A stretch of 64,000 bases of DNA, taken from positions 434,001-498,000 of the forward strand of contig NZ_LT964854.1 of the NCBI RefSeq assembly GCF_900240305.1, written 5' to 3'. Positions within the stretch are counted from its first letter, which is position 1. Every line of letters starts with the position of its first letter. Source of the stretch: Ottowia massiliensis. GTDB lineage: Bacteria > Pseudomonadota > Gammaproteobacteria > Burkholderiales > Burkholderiaceae_C. This document shows, one piece after another, positions 44,757-52,605 of this stretch. The translations under genes and the position numbers were made by a program. The notes beneath the pieces are model-generated. The model saw only the letters and a program-made list of their open reading frames with translations, was not told the DNA's origin and made no database searches.

Positions 44757-45659
44757 TTAAAACGCGCTGGCTACGCTGATGGCGTTGCGGCTCTTGCGGC
44801 TGGATGGGTTGACTGGGCTGGCGCTGCTTTCCGCCAGTGACCCGGCTTGCGTCAAGGCGTCAGCAGAGGCTGGCGCCGTGCCGGTGGCGGAAGCCTTGGC
44901 GCGCAGCGCTTCTTCGCTGGCCGCTGCGGGCAGGGCGCGGCCCGTAGCAGCGCGGTAGATGCGGGCGTGTTCGGCCATTACTTTGGCGGCGTAGCCGCCA
45001 TCGTCCTCCATGTTGGCGGCGCCCACGTAGCACTTCAGGCCGCCAGCCGTGGAGCCGAAACGCGTGGTGCAGTCCTTGAGCACGCGGATGCCCACGCGCA
45101 GATTGCTGACGGGGTCAAACGCGGCGAAGTTGCCGCCGAAGTCTTCGTATTTGTCGGTATGCACCTTGGTCATCACTTGCATCAGCCCCTGTGCGCCCAC
45201 GTTGCTTTGTGCGAAGGGGTTGAAGCTGGATTCGACGGCCATGACGGCCAGGATCAGCGTGGGATCGAGCCGCACGCGCTGGCCTGTTTCATAGGCTTCG
45301 GCTACCAGGGCGGCTACTGGCTCGGGGGCTACGCGGTATTTGCGGCTGATCCACTGCACCGCGTTGGCCTGCTCCGGCGGCAAGTCCACCGGGTTGGCGG
45401 CCGTGGCCCGGCGGCTGGCCACAGGTTCGGCTTCAAAGCCCACCTGTGCCGCCTGCCGCGCCTTGAGCCATGAGGTGAGTTGCTCTTCGCCTTGATGGCG
45501 CAAATCGGGCCGCGCCACCAGCAAGGCTACAGCGCAAACCACGGCCAGGCCCAGCAGGGCAAAGCCGTTGTGCGAAACCTGGAAGAACCCGGCGGCCACA
45601 TCAACCGCGAAGGTGTTGATGCCGCGCCCCAGGGCGTTCAGCCTGGCGGGAATTTGCAT
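44757..45659 (-). CDS. Lytic transglycosylase (SLT domain)
   Basis: A 300-residue protein. An N-terminal TM helix (GFALLGLAVVCAVALLVARP, residues ~30-50) anchors it; the SLT domain (~115-240) has catalytic Glu in AVMAVESSFNPFAQS, with GAQGLMQVMTKVHTDKY and a later KCYVGAANMEDDGGYAAKVM. It cleaves glycan strands of peptidoglycan to 1,6-anhydro products. The Ser/Ala-rich C-terminus is not conserved. I start at MQIPARLNALG because AAGGAAGC lies 7 nt upstream; MKGSN at 45674 is the alternative. A terminator-like hairpin lies in its leader. Confidence 0.82.
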   Translation of the reverse strand: MQIPARLNALGRGINTFAVDVAAGFFQVSHNGFALLGLAVVCAVALLVARPDLRHQGEEQLTSWLKARQAAQVGFEAEPVASRRATAANPVDLPPEQANAVQWISRKYRVAPEPVAALVAEAYETGQRVRLDPTLILAVMAVESSFNPFAQSNVGAQGLMQVMTKVHTDKYEDFGGNFAAFDPVSNLRVGIRVLKDCTTRFGSTAGGLKCYVGAANMEDDGGYAAKVMAEHARIYRAATGRALPAAASEEALRAKASATGTAPASADALTQAGSLAESSASPVNPSSRKSRNAISVASAF

Positions 45660-45807
45660 GTTGCTTCCTTTCATGTCCGCAGGCGGCATGGCGCTGCTGC
45701 GGGTCACCGTGAAAAAGGCGGGAGCCAGCGCCTTTGTATTTTGTTTGCCGGAGGCTCCTTGAGAGTCCCGCCCAATGGCTGTCTGGCTGTTGGCGGGCGG
45801 GCTTTCC

Positions 45808-45840
45808 AAAAAAATTTGGCTACCTGTTGGAGGTAGCCAA
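45808..45840 (-). terminator. Terminator in the lytic transglycosylase leader
   Basis: On the minus strand TTGGCTACCT pairs with AGGTAGCCAA (loop CCAAC), followed by a T run of 7. It is about 150 nt upstream of ATG 45659 with no minus-strand gene before it. It could be an attenuator of a regulatory leader or the end of a small RNA from 45841-45980. Confidence 0.7.
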
Positions 45841-46075
45841 GCTGATGGCCTAATGCGTGAAAAGTTGCGGAGCGGGACTCTAGCACACGTGCGTTTTTCG
45901 CGTGTTTCTGGCTTTTTCCAAAGGGAAAACGCATCACAGTTGTTAGAACATAACTACAATCGACAGCTTTCCCGTCCCCCCCTATGAACCCGTTCAGCGT
46001 CTGGCCGAGTCCGCGTTTTTCGCGCCCACAGACAGACTTTGAACAAGTTCTGAAACACAAAGGAGTATTTCAATC

Positions 46076-46225
46076 ATGCAAGTGCTTTCATCCCTCAAAG
46101 AAGCCAAAAAGCGCAGCCGCGACTGCCAGGTGGTGCGCCGCCGTGGCCGCATCTACGTCATCTGCAAGTCAAACCCGCGCCTGAAGGCGCGCCAGGGCGG
46201 CGCCAAGAACAAAAACAAGTGTTGA
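46076..46225 (+). CDS. rpmJ: 50S ribosomal protein L36 (type B)
   Basis: A 49-residue protein: MQVLSSLKEAKKRSRDCQVV, RRRGRIYVICKSNPRLKARQ and GGAKNKNKC. This is the long, zinc-ligand-poor (C-) form of L36, often induced under zinc limitation; the CxxC ligands of the short form are absent. It has an AAGGAG site 10 nt upstream (46059-46064). It stands alone, followed by two terminators. A zinc-uptake regulator (Zur) site was not looked for in detail. Confidence 0.93.
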   Translation: MQVLSSLKEAKKRSRDCQVVRRRGRIYVICKSNPRLKARQGGAKNKNKC

Positions 46226-46258
46226 AGCAGCGCGCGCCGCTTTCACGAATCTGCCAGC

Positions 46259-46290
46259 GGGCGTCTGAAAACAGGCGCCCGTTTCGCTTT
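46259..46290 (+). terminator. Terminator after rpmJ
   Basis: GGGCGTCTG pairs with CAGGCGCCC (one wobble) around AAAA, followed by GTTTCGCTTT. A second hairpin follows at 46321. Confidence 0.7.
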
Positions 46291-46320
46291 CAACTCCAGG
46301 CAGGCAGTTACCATCCCACG

Positions 46321-46356
46321 CGCGCTGCCCGGGCAGGAGCAGCGCGTTTTCGTTTT
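46321..46356 (+). terminator. Second terminator before the I78 lipoprotein gene
   Basis: CGCGCTGC pairs with GCAGCGCG, followed by TTTTCGTTTT. It lies 38 nt before the I78-family start at 46394. Confidence 0.65.
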
Positions 46357-46393
46357 CACGATTTCTTTTCAACAAACTTGTGGAGCACTCAAC

Positions 46394-46798
46394 ATGGAAA
46401 AACGGCTGTTTGCCTACCCTCTGGCTTTTGCCGCCCTGATGGCTTTGACCGCCTGCACCAACGCCCCGAAGCCCGCCCCTGAACCCGCACAGACCCAGAC
46501 TCCCATGCACCCGCACGCTCATGACCACGCGCAAGGCCAGCCAAGCCAGCCGCGTGAAATCACGCAAGTGGAAAGCGGCAAAGCCGCGCGCAACCAATGC
46601 AACGCCAAAGCCGCGCAGTCCATCGTCGGCAAACCCTACGGCGGCCCGGCCATGCTGGAGCAGGCGCGCGCCGCCGCTGGCGCAGACCTTGCCCGCATGC
46701 TGCGCGAAAACAGCGCCACCACCAAGGAAATGCAGATAGGCCGCCTGAACGTCATCGTCAATGCGCAAGGCGCGGTCGTGCGCGTGACCTGCGGCTGA
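46394..46798 (+). CDS. I78-family peptidase inhibitor lipoprotein
   Basis: A 134-residue lipoprotein: lipobox LTAC near residue 21 gives an acylated Cys, followed by a Pro/His-rich linker (NAPKPAPEPAQTQTPMHPHA, containing several His). The C-terminal domain (~75-134) fits the I78 inhibitor family: AQSIVGKPYGGPAML, then RAAAGADLARMLRENS and RLNVIVNAQGAVVRVTCG. I78 inhibitors act on serine proteases. The His-rich spacer could bind metals. It overlaps nothing and is followed by ruvA 15 nt on, so both may share a transcript. Confidence 0.78.
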   Translation: MEKRLFAYPLAFAALMALTACTNAPKPAPEPAQTQTPMHPHAHDHAQGQPSQPREITQVESGKAARNQCNAKAAQSIVGKPYGGPAMLEQARAAAGADLARMLRENSATTKEMQIGRLNVIVNAQGAVVRVTCG

Positions 46799-46813
46799 TT
46801 CGCAGCCCTGACC

Positions 46814-47392
46814 ATGATCGGACGCCTGGCTGGCCTGCTGGCCGAAAAGAACCCGCCGCGCCTGCTGCTCGACTGCCATGGCGTCGGCTACGAAGTAGAC
46901 GTGCCCATGAGCACCTTCTACAACCTGCCCGCCGCTGGCGCGCCCGTCACGCTGCTCACCCACCTGGTCGTGCGGGAAGACGCGCACACGCTCTACGGAT
47001 TCGGCACCGCCGCCGAGCGTGACGCTTTCCGCCAGCTCATCCGCATCAGCGGCATCGGCCCGCGCATGGCGCTGGCCGTTTTATCGGGCATGAGCGTGAG
47101 CGATCTTGCGCAGGCCGTTTCCACCCAGCAGGCGGGCCGCCTGACCAAACTGCCGGGCATCGGCAAGAAAATAGCCGAACGCCTGCTTCTGGAACTCAAG
47201 GGCAAACTCTCTCCCGACCTTTCCGCTTCCGGCGCGGCCGCGCCAGCCAGCGATGCGCACGCCGACATCCAGCAGGCTCTGCTGGCGCTGGGCTACAGCG
47301 AAAAAGAAGCCGCCGCCGCCCTCAAGGCCTTGCCTGCCGACGTAGGCGTAAGCGAAGGCATCAAGCAGGCCCTCAAAACCCTGGCGCGGTAA
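46814..47392 (+). CDS. ruvA: Holliday junction DNA helicase subunit RuvA
   Basis: A 192-residue protein. It tetramerises on Holliday junctions and loads RuvB. Domain I: MIGRLAGLLAEKNPPRLLLD with GVGYEVDVP; domain II helix-hairpin-helix pair: ISGIGPRMALAVLSG and LPGIGKKIAERLLLELKG; domain III: ALLALGYSEKEAAAALKALP. ruvB and ruvC are not adjacent, which is unusual because ruvA often precedes ruvB. A repeat copy lies soon after the stop. Confidence 0.96.
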   Translation: MIGRLAGLLAEKNPPRLLLDCHGVGYEVDVPMSTFYNLPAAGAPVTLLTHLVVREDAHTLYGFGTAAERDAFRQLIRISGIGPRMALAVLSGMSVSDLAQAVSTQQAGRLTKLPGIGKKIAERLLLELKGKLSPDLSASGAAAPASDAHADIQQALLALGYSEKEAAAALKALPADVGVSEGIKQALKTLAR

Positions 47393-47544
47393 AAGCCTGT
47401 CGCCCATCTATCCGTGAGGCCGAGCGAAGTCTGGCCGCAAAGGGCGAAAGAGCAGATGAGCCTGGGCGGCCTGACCTGCCGCTTGCAGCGCCGCAGGCCG
47501 CCAGGCCGCTTTTCACACCTGTGGGCAAGCATTGGACAAGGTCA

Positions 47545-47634
47545 ATTTCGCTCTACTATTCATAGCAAGACGTCCTAGTAGATATTGCGCAGAGCGGTGT
47601 TTCGACCCTCTCAAATTTGCTCCAGTTTCTGATG
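47545..47634 (-). repeat. Dispersed intergenic repeat, copy 13
   Basis: TTTCGCTCTACTATTCATAG, CAAGACGTCCTAGTAGATAT and CTCAAATTTGCTCCAGTTTC match the family. It lies in the 528-bp gap between convergent ruvA and the DUF1178 gene, whose remainder shows nothing recognised. Confidence 0.85.
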
Positions 47635-47920
47635 CCGGATGGACGGTAGAAATGGCCCATGCCAAAAACGCGGTCTGGCGGCAGCCGCAGCTTCATGAGC
47701 CAAGACAGGCAAGCCAGCGCATGCAAGAAAAGAACAGCGGCCAAGCCTGCGAGAAGCAGGGTGCCGTCTGTGCCTTGAGTGTCCTGACCGGCTTTTTATC
47801 TCTCGCGGCCAGACCCTGACCCGTTTTTCTGGCGCTTGACCGTCTGGCAAGCTCTGGCGCAGCCTGTATTCGCCGTCATGCTCTTTCAAAAAGCAGGCGG
47901 CCCAGATTTTTCACCTCTGC

Positions 47921-48373
47921 TCATTGAAGCTCGCCATCGAATCCGGGCGGCAGGGGCAAAGACATGACGGGGATGCCTTCTTCCAGCAGGGCGTGGGTTT
48001 CTTCGGGGCTTGCGCGGCCACGGATGGGACGTTCACGGGTTTCACCGTAGTGGATGCGGCGGGCTTCCTCTGCGAAGCGGGCGCCGACATCTTCGGTTTC
48101 GCGCATGAGACGGCGCATGGCTTTCAGTAAAGCGGCCTGCATGGCAGGCAAAGCGGCCCCCTCTGGCCCGCCGCTTGGGCCGCCCTGCCCTGCTGGCGCG
48201 CCGCCGCTGCCCAGGTTCAGGCGCGGGGCGCTGGGGAGTTTGTCCACATCGGGCGCGCCGCACAGGGGGCATGCGAGCAGGCCGCTTTGGCGCTGGGCCT
48301 GGTAGTCGTCTTCGGAGGCAAACCAGCCTTCAAAGACGTGGCCTTGGTCGCATTGCAAGTCAAGCACTTTCAT
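47921..48373 (-). CDS. DUF1178 zinc-ribbon protein
   Basis: A 150-residue protein with the DUF1178 start (MKVLDLQCDQGHVFEGWFAS) and an adjacent CPLCG, so four Cys can bind zinc. The middle is Gly/Pro-rich and the C-terminus is conserved (AEEARRIHYGETRERPIRGR and EEGIPVMSLPLPPG). Function unknown. It ends the unit DUF2818-NUDIX-DUF1178 that commonly follows nuoN in Burkholderiales. It overlaps the NUDIX gene by 14 nt. Confidence 0.85.
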   Translation of the reverse strand: MKVLDLQCDQGHVFEGWFASEDDYQAQRQSGLLACPLCGAPDVDKLPSAPRLNLGSGGAPAGQGGPSGGPEGAALPAMQAALLKAMRRLMRETEDVGARFAEEARRIHYGETRERPIRGRASPEETHALLEEGIPVMSLPLPPGFDGELQ

Positions 48374-49022
48374 CGCGCTGCCAGTCAAGCGGCCACGCGC
48401 CGCTGAGGTAGTTTTGCAGCCAGAGGGCGGCGGCGAGGGTTTTGCTGTCGGTCACGCGGCCCTGGCGGCACCAGTCGAGCAGTTCGGGCACGGTGGCGGT
48501 GAAGACGTGCAGGTGTTCACCCGCGTCAAGCTGGCGCGGGCCTGCCGTGAGGCCGCGCGCGAACCAGAGGTGGATGCCCTCGGTGGAGTAGGCGGGCGTG
48601 GGGTGCATCAGGCCCGCGCAGGCCCATTCGCGGGCGGTGTAGCCGGTTTCTTCGCGCAGCTCGCGGCGGGCGCAGTGCAGGGGCGGCTCGCCGGGGTCGA
48701 GCTTGCCGGCAGGCAGCTCGATGATGGCCTGGCCCAGGGGGTGACGCCATTGGCGCTCCAGCACCACGCGCCAGCCGCCCTGTCCGTCTTCCAGAAGGGC
48801 GGCGATGACGGCTGCGCCGGGGTGGCGCACGTATTCGCGGGTGGCCGTGCCGCCGTGTTCGCCGTGCTGGCCGCCCGGCAGGCGCACGGTGTCGCGCTGC
48901 ACGCGCAGGAAATGGCCTTGCAGCAAAGGCTCGGAGGCCAGCGGCTGCTCGCGCAGGGTTTCGTCCCGAAAGTCAGGGCCGGCGGGGAAGAGCGAAGGGG
49001 CGGGGGTGCGGTCAGCGTCCAC
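48360..49022 (-). CDS. NUDIX hydrolase (ADP-ribose pyrophosphatase type)
   Basis: A 220-residue protein with a full NUDIX box: GKLDPGEPPLHCARRELREE followed by TGY, matching Gx5Ex7REUXEExGU. RQWRHPLGQAIIELPAGKL is the neighbouring substrate-binding segment, as in NudF-like ADP-ribose pyrophosphatases. There is no suitable ATG, so I use GTG 49022 (codon order VDADRTPAPSLF), which overlaps the DUF2818 stop by about 11 nt. The open frame upstream of it overlaps DUF2818 and is rejected. Confidence 0.85.
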   Translation of the reverse strand: MDADRTPAPSLFPAGPDFRDETLREQPLASEPLLQGHFLRVQRDTVRLPGGQHGEHGGTATREYVRHPGAAVIAALLEDGQGGWRVVLERQWRHPLGQAIIELPAGKLDPGEPPLHCARRELREETGYTAREWACAGLMHPTPAYSTEGIHLWFARGLTAGPRQLDAGEHLHVFTATVPELLDWCRQGRVTDSKTLAAALWLQNYLSGAWPLDWQRDESA

Positions 49023-49317
49023 GTTTGAGCAGGTAGCGGTAAACAAAGCCGGGAAAGGCCAGCGTGAGAAAGAGCGCGGCGGTGACGGCGTAGAACTCCC
49101 AGTCTTGCGGGTGGATCTGCCCCGCATGGGCTTCCAGCGCCTTGCCGATGCCGCCCGTCACGAAGTACCAGAACACCAGCTCCAGCAGGCGCAGGCCCAG
49201 GCTTTTGCGGCCCGATGGCGCGGGCCAGACGGCCAGCCAGCGCTGGTTAAGAAAGGGCAGGTTGGCGGCCAGCGCCGCCAGGGCGATCAACAGCCAGATG
49301 CTTGCGCTTTGACTCAT
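49012..49317 (-). CDS. DUF2818 membrane protein
   Basis: A 101-residue inner membrane protein with three hydrophobic segments (SIWLLIALAALAANLPFLNQ, LLELVFWYFVTGGIGKAL and ALFLTLAFPGFVYRYLLKR). The family is restricted to Betaproteobacteria and characteristically sits right after nuoN, so a link to complex I is likely though unproven. Here it is separated from nuoN by a dispersed repeat copy in a 288-bp gap. Confidence 0.88.
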   Translation of the reverse strand: MSQSASIWLLIALAALAANLPFLNQRWLAVWPAPSGRKSLGLRLLELVFWYFVTGGIGKALEAHAGQIHPQDWEFYAVTAALFLTLAFPGFVYRYLLKRGR

Positions 49318-49414
49318 GGCAATGCCTTTTCCCGATATCCGCCGGGGCCAGCCGTCCGGCGCGCGGCGGCGAGCATGCCGCATGTGCGCGCCAGCGTCTG
49401 GTGCCACATCGCTT

Positions 49415-49503
49415 TATTTGCTCTTTGTTCCATAGCATGACCTCCCCGCCGATATTGCGCAAAAGGCCATTTTTGCGCCTTGAATTTGCTCCTGATTTTG
49501 AGG
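49415..49503 (-). repeat. Dispersed intergenic repeat, copy 14
   Basis: TATTTGCTCTTTGTTCCATA, GCATGACCTCCCCGCCGATA and CTTGAATTTGCTCCTGATTT. It is inserted between nuoN and DUF2818 within an otherwise conserved operon order. Confidence 0.85.
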
Positions 49504-49605
49504 TATTTCAGACTTTTCAACAGCCTGCGCAGCGGCAGTAAGGAGCGCCGGGCGCCAGAGGCAAGCAGCGCAGGCGGCGGGCCGGCAGCAGGGCCGCCTC
49601 GGCTT

Positions 49606-51102
49606 TCAGGTATTGAGCATGTGCGCGATGGCGCTGCGGCAGGCTTCCATCAGCGCGCCCGGCAGCAGGCCCAGGCCCAGCACCAGCAGGCCATTGACGG
49701 TGAGCACGGCCCGCAGATCGGCCGGGGCGGCGATGGCGGCTTGCGCCTGCGGCCCGGCGGGCGCATCGAAATACATGACCTTGATGACGCGCAGGTAGTA
49801 GAAGGCGGCAATCAGCGACATGACGATGGCGAACACGGCCAGCGCAATGTAGGCGCTTTGCCCTGTGCTCACCAGCGCCTGGATGACGCCAAGCTTGGCC
49901 TGAAAGCCCACCATCGGCGGAATGCCCGCCAGCGAAAACAGGCAGATGAGCATGATGCCGGCGAACAAGGGGCTGCGCTGATTCAGGCCCGCGAAGTCGG
50001 CGATTTCTTCGCTTTCAAAGCCCTGGCGCGCCAGCAGCATGATCACGCCAAAGCTCACGAGCGTGGTGAGCACGTAGGAGAGCGTGTAGAACATGGCGCT
50101 GCTGTAGGCGTTTTCGGCCCCGGCCGGGTTGCCGTCCGTCACGCCCGCCATCAGGCCCATGAGCACAAAGCTCATTTGCGCGATGGTGGAGTAGGCCAGC
50201 ATGCGCTTGAGGTTGGTCTGCGCAATGGCCGCCAGGTTGCCCAGAAGCAGCGAGGCAATGGCCAGCAGCGCCAGCATTTGCTGCCAGTCAAAGGCCAGCG
50301 GCAGCAGCCCTTCCACCAGCAGGCGGATGGCCATGGCGAAGGCCGCGATCTTGGGGGCCGAGCCGATCATGAGCGTGATGGCCGTAGGCGCGCCCTGGTA
50401 CACATCAGGCAGCCACATGTGGAAAGGCGCCACGCCGAACTTGAAGGCCAGGCCGGCCACCACGAAAACAAGGCCGAATACCAGCACCTGCTTTTGCGCC
50501 GCGCCCGCTTCAATGGCCTGGCGCACGCCGCCGATATCGAGTGTGCCCGTGGCACCGTAAAGCATGGACAGGCCGTAGAGCAGAAAACCCGAAGCCAGCG
50601 CGCCCAGCACGAAATACTTCATGGCCGCTTCAGTGGCCGTGGCGTCGTCGCGGCGCAGCGCCACAAGCGCATAGGCCGAGAGGGTCATCAGCTCCAGCCC
50701 CAGGTAAATGAGCAGGAAGTTGTTGGCCGAAACCATGACGAACGCGCCCAGCAGCGACAGCAGGCCCATCGAGAAAAGCTCGCCGCCGCGCAGCATGCCC
50801 CGGTCGGCCGCGTAAGCGCGGCCATAGACGAAGCAGACGATGGTGGAAAGGGCCGCAAAGCACTTGAGCCAGTTGCTCATGGGATCGCTCACCACCAGGC
50901 CGCCAAAGCCATAGACGGTTTTGCCGTCTTGCGCGAAAAACGCCGTCAGCGCGGCCACCACGGCCAGCGTGAGCAGGGACATCAGGTAGGTGGGCGTGCG
51001 CAGCCTGCCCTTGACCATCAGGTCCATCAGCAGAATCACGCAAGCCATGGCCAGCAGCACGATTTCAGGGTAGATCGCCAGCCAGCTGAGTCGGTCAATC
51101 AT
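49606..51102 (-). CDS. nuoN: NADH-quinone oxidoreductase subunit N
   Basis: A 498-residue antiporter-like membrane subunit of complex I with ~14 helices. Typical segments are SWLAIYPEIVLLAMACVILL near the start, FAALSTIVCFVYGRAYAADR, the Lys-bearing helices around KFGVAPFHMWLPDVYQGAPT and IAQMSFVLMGLMAG. It forms one of the proton-pumping modules. ATG 51102 is preferred to GTG 51108 because GAGGAG is 8 nt upstream of it. 12 nt after nuoM. Confidence 0.95.
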   Translation of the reverse strand: MIDRLSWLAIYPEIVLLAMACVILLMDLMVKGRLRTPTYLMSLLTLAVVAALTAFFAQDGKTVYGFGGLVVSDPMSNWLKCFAALSTIVCFVYGRAYAADRGMLRGGELFSMGLLSLLGAFVMVSANNFLLIYLGLELMTLSAYALVALRRDDATATEAAMKYFVLGALASGFLLYGLSMLYGATGTLDIGGVRQAIEAGAAQKQVLVFGLVFVVAGLAFKFGVAPFHMWLPDVYQGAPTAITLMIGSAPKIAAFAMAIRLLVEGLLPLAFDWQQMLALLAIASLLLGNLAAIAQTNLKRMLAYSTIAQMSFVLMGLMAGVTDGNPAGAENAYSSAMFYTLSYVLTTLVSFGVIMLLARQGFESEEIADFAGLNQRSPLFAGIMLICLFSLAGIPPMVGFQAKLGVIQALVSTGQSAYIALAVFAIVMSLIAAFYYLRVIKVMYFDAPAGPQAQAAIAAPADLRAVLTVNGLLVLGLGLLPGALMEACRSAIAHMLNT

Positions 51103-51114
51103 GTTCACAGCTCC

Positions 51115-52590
51115 TCAATTCAGCTTGGATGTGGCAACGTGTTGCAGAAAGTGGGTTACAGAGGCGTCCATGACGTCAGTGAACGGCTTGGGATACAGGC
51201 CCATGCCCAGTATGGCGGCCGCCAGCAGGGCCAGCATCAGGCATTCGCGGGCATTGATGTCCTTGAGCTGGCGCACGTGGTCGTTGCCGGTGGCGCCCAG
51301 ATAGACGCGCTTGTACATCCACAGGGTGTAGGAGGCGCCCAGAATCAGCGCCGTGGCAGCGCCCAGGCCAATCCAGAAGTTGAATTGCACGGCGCCCAGA
51401 ATCACCATCCATTCGCCCACAAAGCCCGCCGTGCCCGGCAAACCGCAGTTGGCCATGGAAAACAGCAGGGCGAAGGCGGCAAAGCGCGGCATGGTATTGA
51501 CGACGCCGCCATAGGCCGCGATTTCGCGCGAGTGCACGCGGTCATACAGCACGCCAATGCCCAGGAACATGGCGGCGGAAACGAACCCGTGCGAAACCAT
51601 TTGCACCAGGCCGCCCGCCACGCCGAGGTCGTTGAACAGGAAAAAACCCAGGGTGACGAAACCCATGTGCGCCACCGAGGAATAAGCCACGAGCTTTTTC
51701 ATGTCCTGCTGCACCAGCGCCACCAGGCCCACGTAAATCACGGCCACGAGAGAGAGGGTGATCATCAGCCAGGCCCATTCATGCGCGGCATCAGGCGCGA
51801 TGGGCATGGAAAAGCGCAAAAAGCCATAAGCGCCCAGCTTGAGCATGATGGCCGCCAGCACGGCGGAGCCGCCCGTGGGCGCTTCCACGTGCACATCCGG
51901 CAGCCAGGTATGCACGGGCCACATGGGCACCTTGACGGCGAAGGCGGCGAACATGGCAAAAAACAGCAGAGTCTGCACCGGCAGGGGCAGGGGCAGCTGA
52001 TGCCAGGTCTGAATATCAAAACTGCCGCCCGAACGCCAATACAGATAGACGAAGGCCACCATCGTGAGCAGCGACCCCATCAGGGTGTAGAGGAAGAACT
52101 TGAAGGCGGCGTAAATCCGGTTGGGCCCGCCCCAGACGCCGATGATGAGATACATCGGAATCAGCGTGGCCTCGAAGAACACGTAAAACAGCAGCCCGTC
52201 CAGCGCGGCGAACACGCCAATCATCAGCCCGGACAGGATGAGAAAGGCCGCCATGTACTGATTGACCTTCTTCTGGATGACTTCCCAGCCGGCAATGACG
52301 ACGATGATGGTGATGAACGCTGTCAGCAGCACGAACCACAGCGAGATGCCATCCACGCCGAGGTGGTAATAAATGTTGAAACGCTCAATCCACGGCGCTT
52401 TTTCGACAAACTGCATTTGCGCCGTGCCTGCCTGAAAGCCGGTGTACAGCGGCAGCGTGACCAGAAAGCCCAGGACAGACCCGGCCAGCGCGAGCCAGCG
52501 CGCCAGCGAAGCTTGGCTATCGCGCCCCAGCGGCAGGATGACAAGGCCAAAGACGATGGGCGTCCAGATGGCAAGGCTCAACCAACTCAT
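51115..52590 (-). CDS. nuoM: NADH-quinone oxidoreductase subunit M
   Basis: A 491-residue antiporter-like subunit of complex I. Evidence: PLYTGFQAGTAQMQFVEKAP, the key LGVDGISLWFVLLTAF block, FAVKVPMWPVHTWLPDVHVE (with essential Lys) and SVAHMGFVTLGFFLFN. It is membrane-embedded with ~14 helices and forms a proton channel. ATG 52590 is used; an upstream TTG is less likely. It follows nuoL by 15 nt. Confidence 0.95.
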   Translation of the reverse strand: MSWLSLAIWTPIVFGLVILPLGRDSQASLARWLALAGSVLGFLVTLPLYTGFQAGTAQMQFVEKAPWIERFNIYYHLGVDGISLWFVLLTAFITIIVVIAGWEVIQKKVNQYMAAFLILSGLMIGVFAALDGLLFYVFFEATLIPMYLIIGVWGGPNRIYAAFKFFLYTLMGSLLTMVAFVYLYWRSGGSFDIQTWHQLPLPLPVQTLLFFAMFAAFAVKVPMWPVHTWLPDVHVEAPTGGSAVLAAIMLKLGAYGFLRFSMPIAPDAAHEWAWLMITLSLVAVIYVGLVALVQQDMKKLVAYSSVAHMGFVTLGFFLFNDLGVAGGLVQMVSHGFVSAAMFLGIGVLYDRVHSREIAAYGGVVNTMPRFAAFALLFSMANCGLPGTAGFVGEWMVILGAVQFNFWIGLGAATALILGASYTLWMYKRVYLGATGNDHVRQLKDINARECLMLALLAAAILGMGLYPKPFTDVMDASVTHFLQHVATSKLN

Positions 52591-52605
52591 TTCCAACGCT
52601 TCCTT

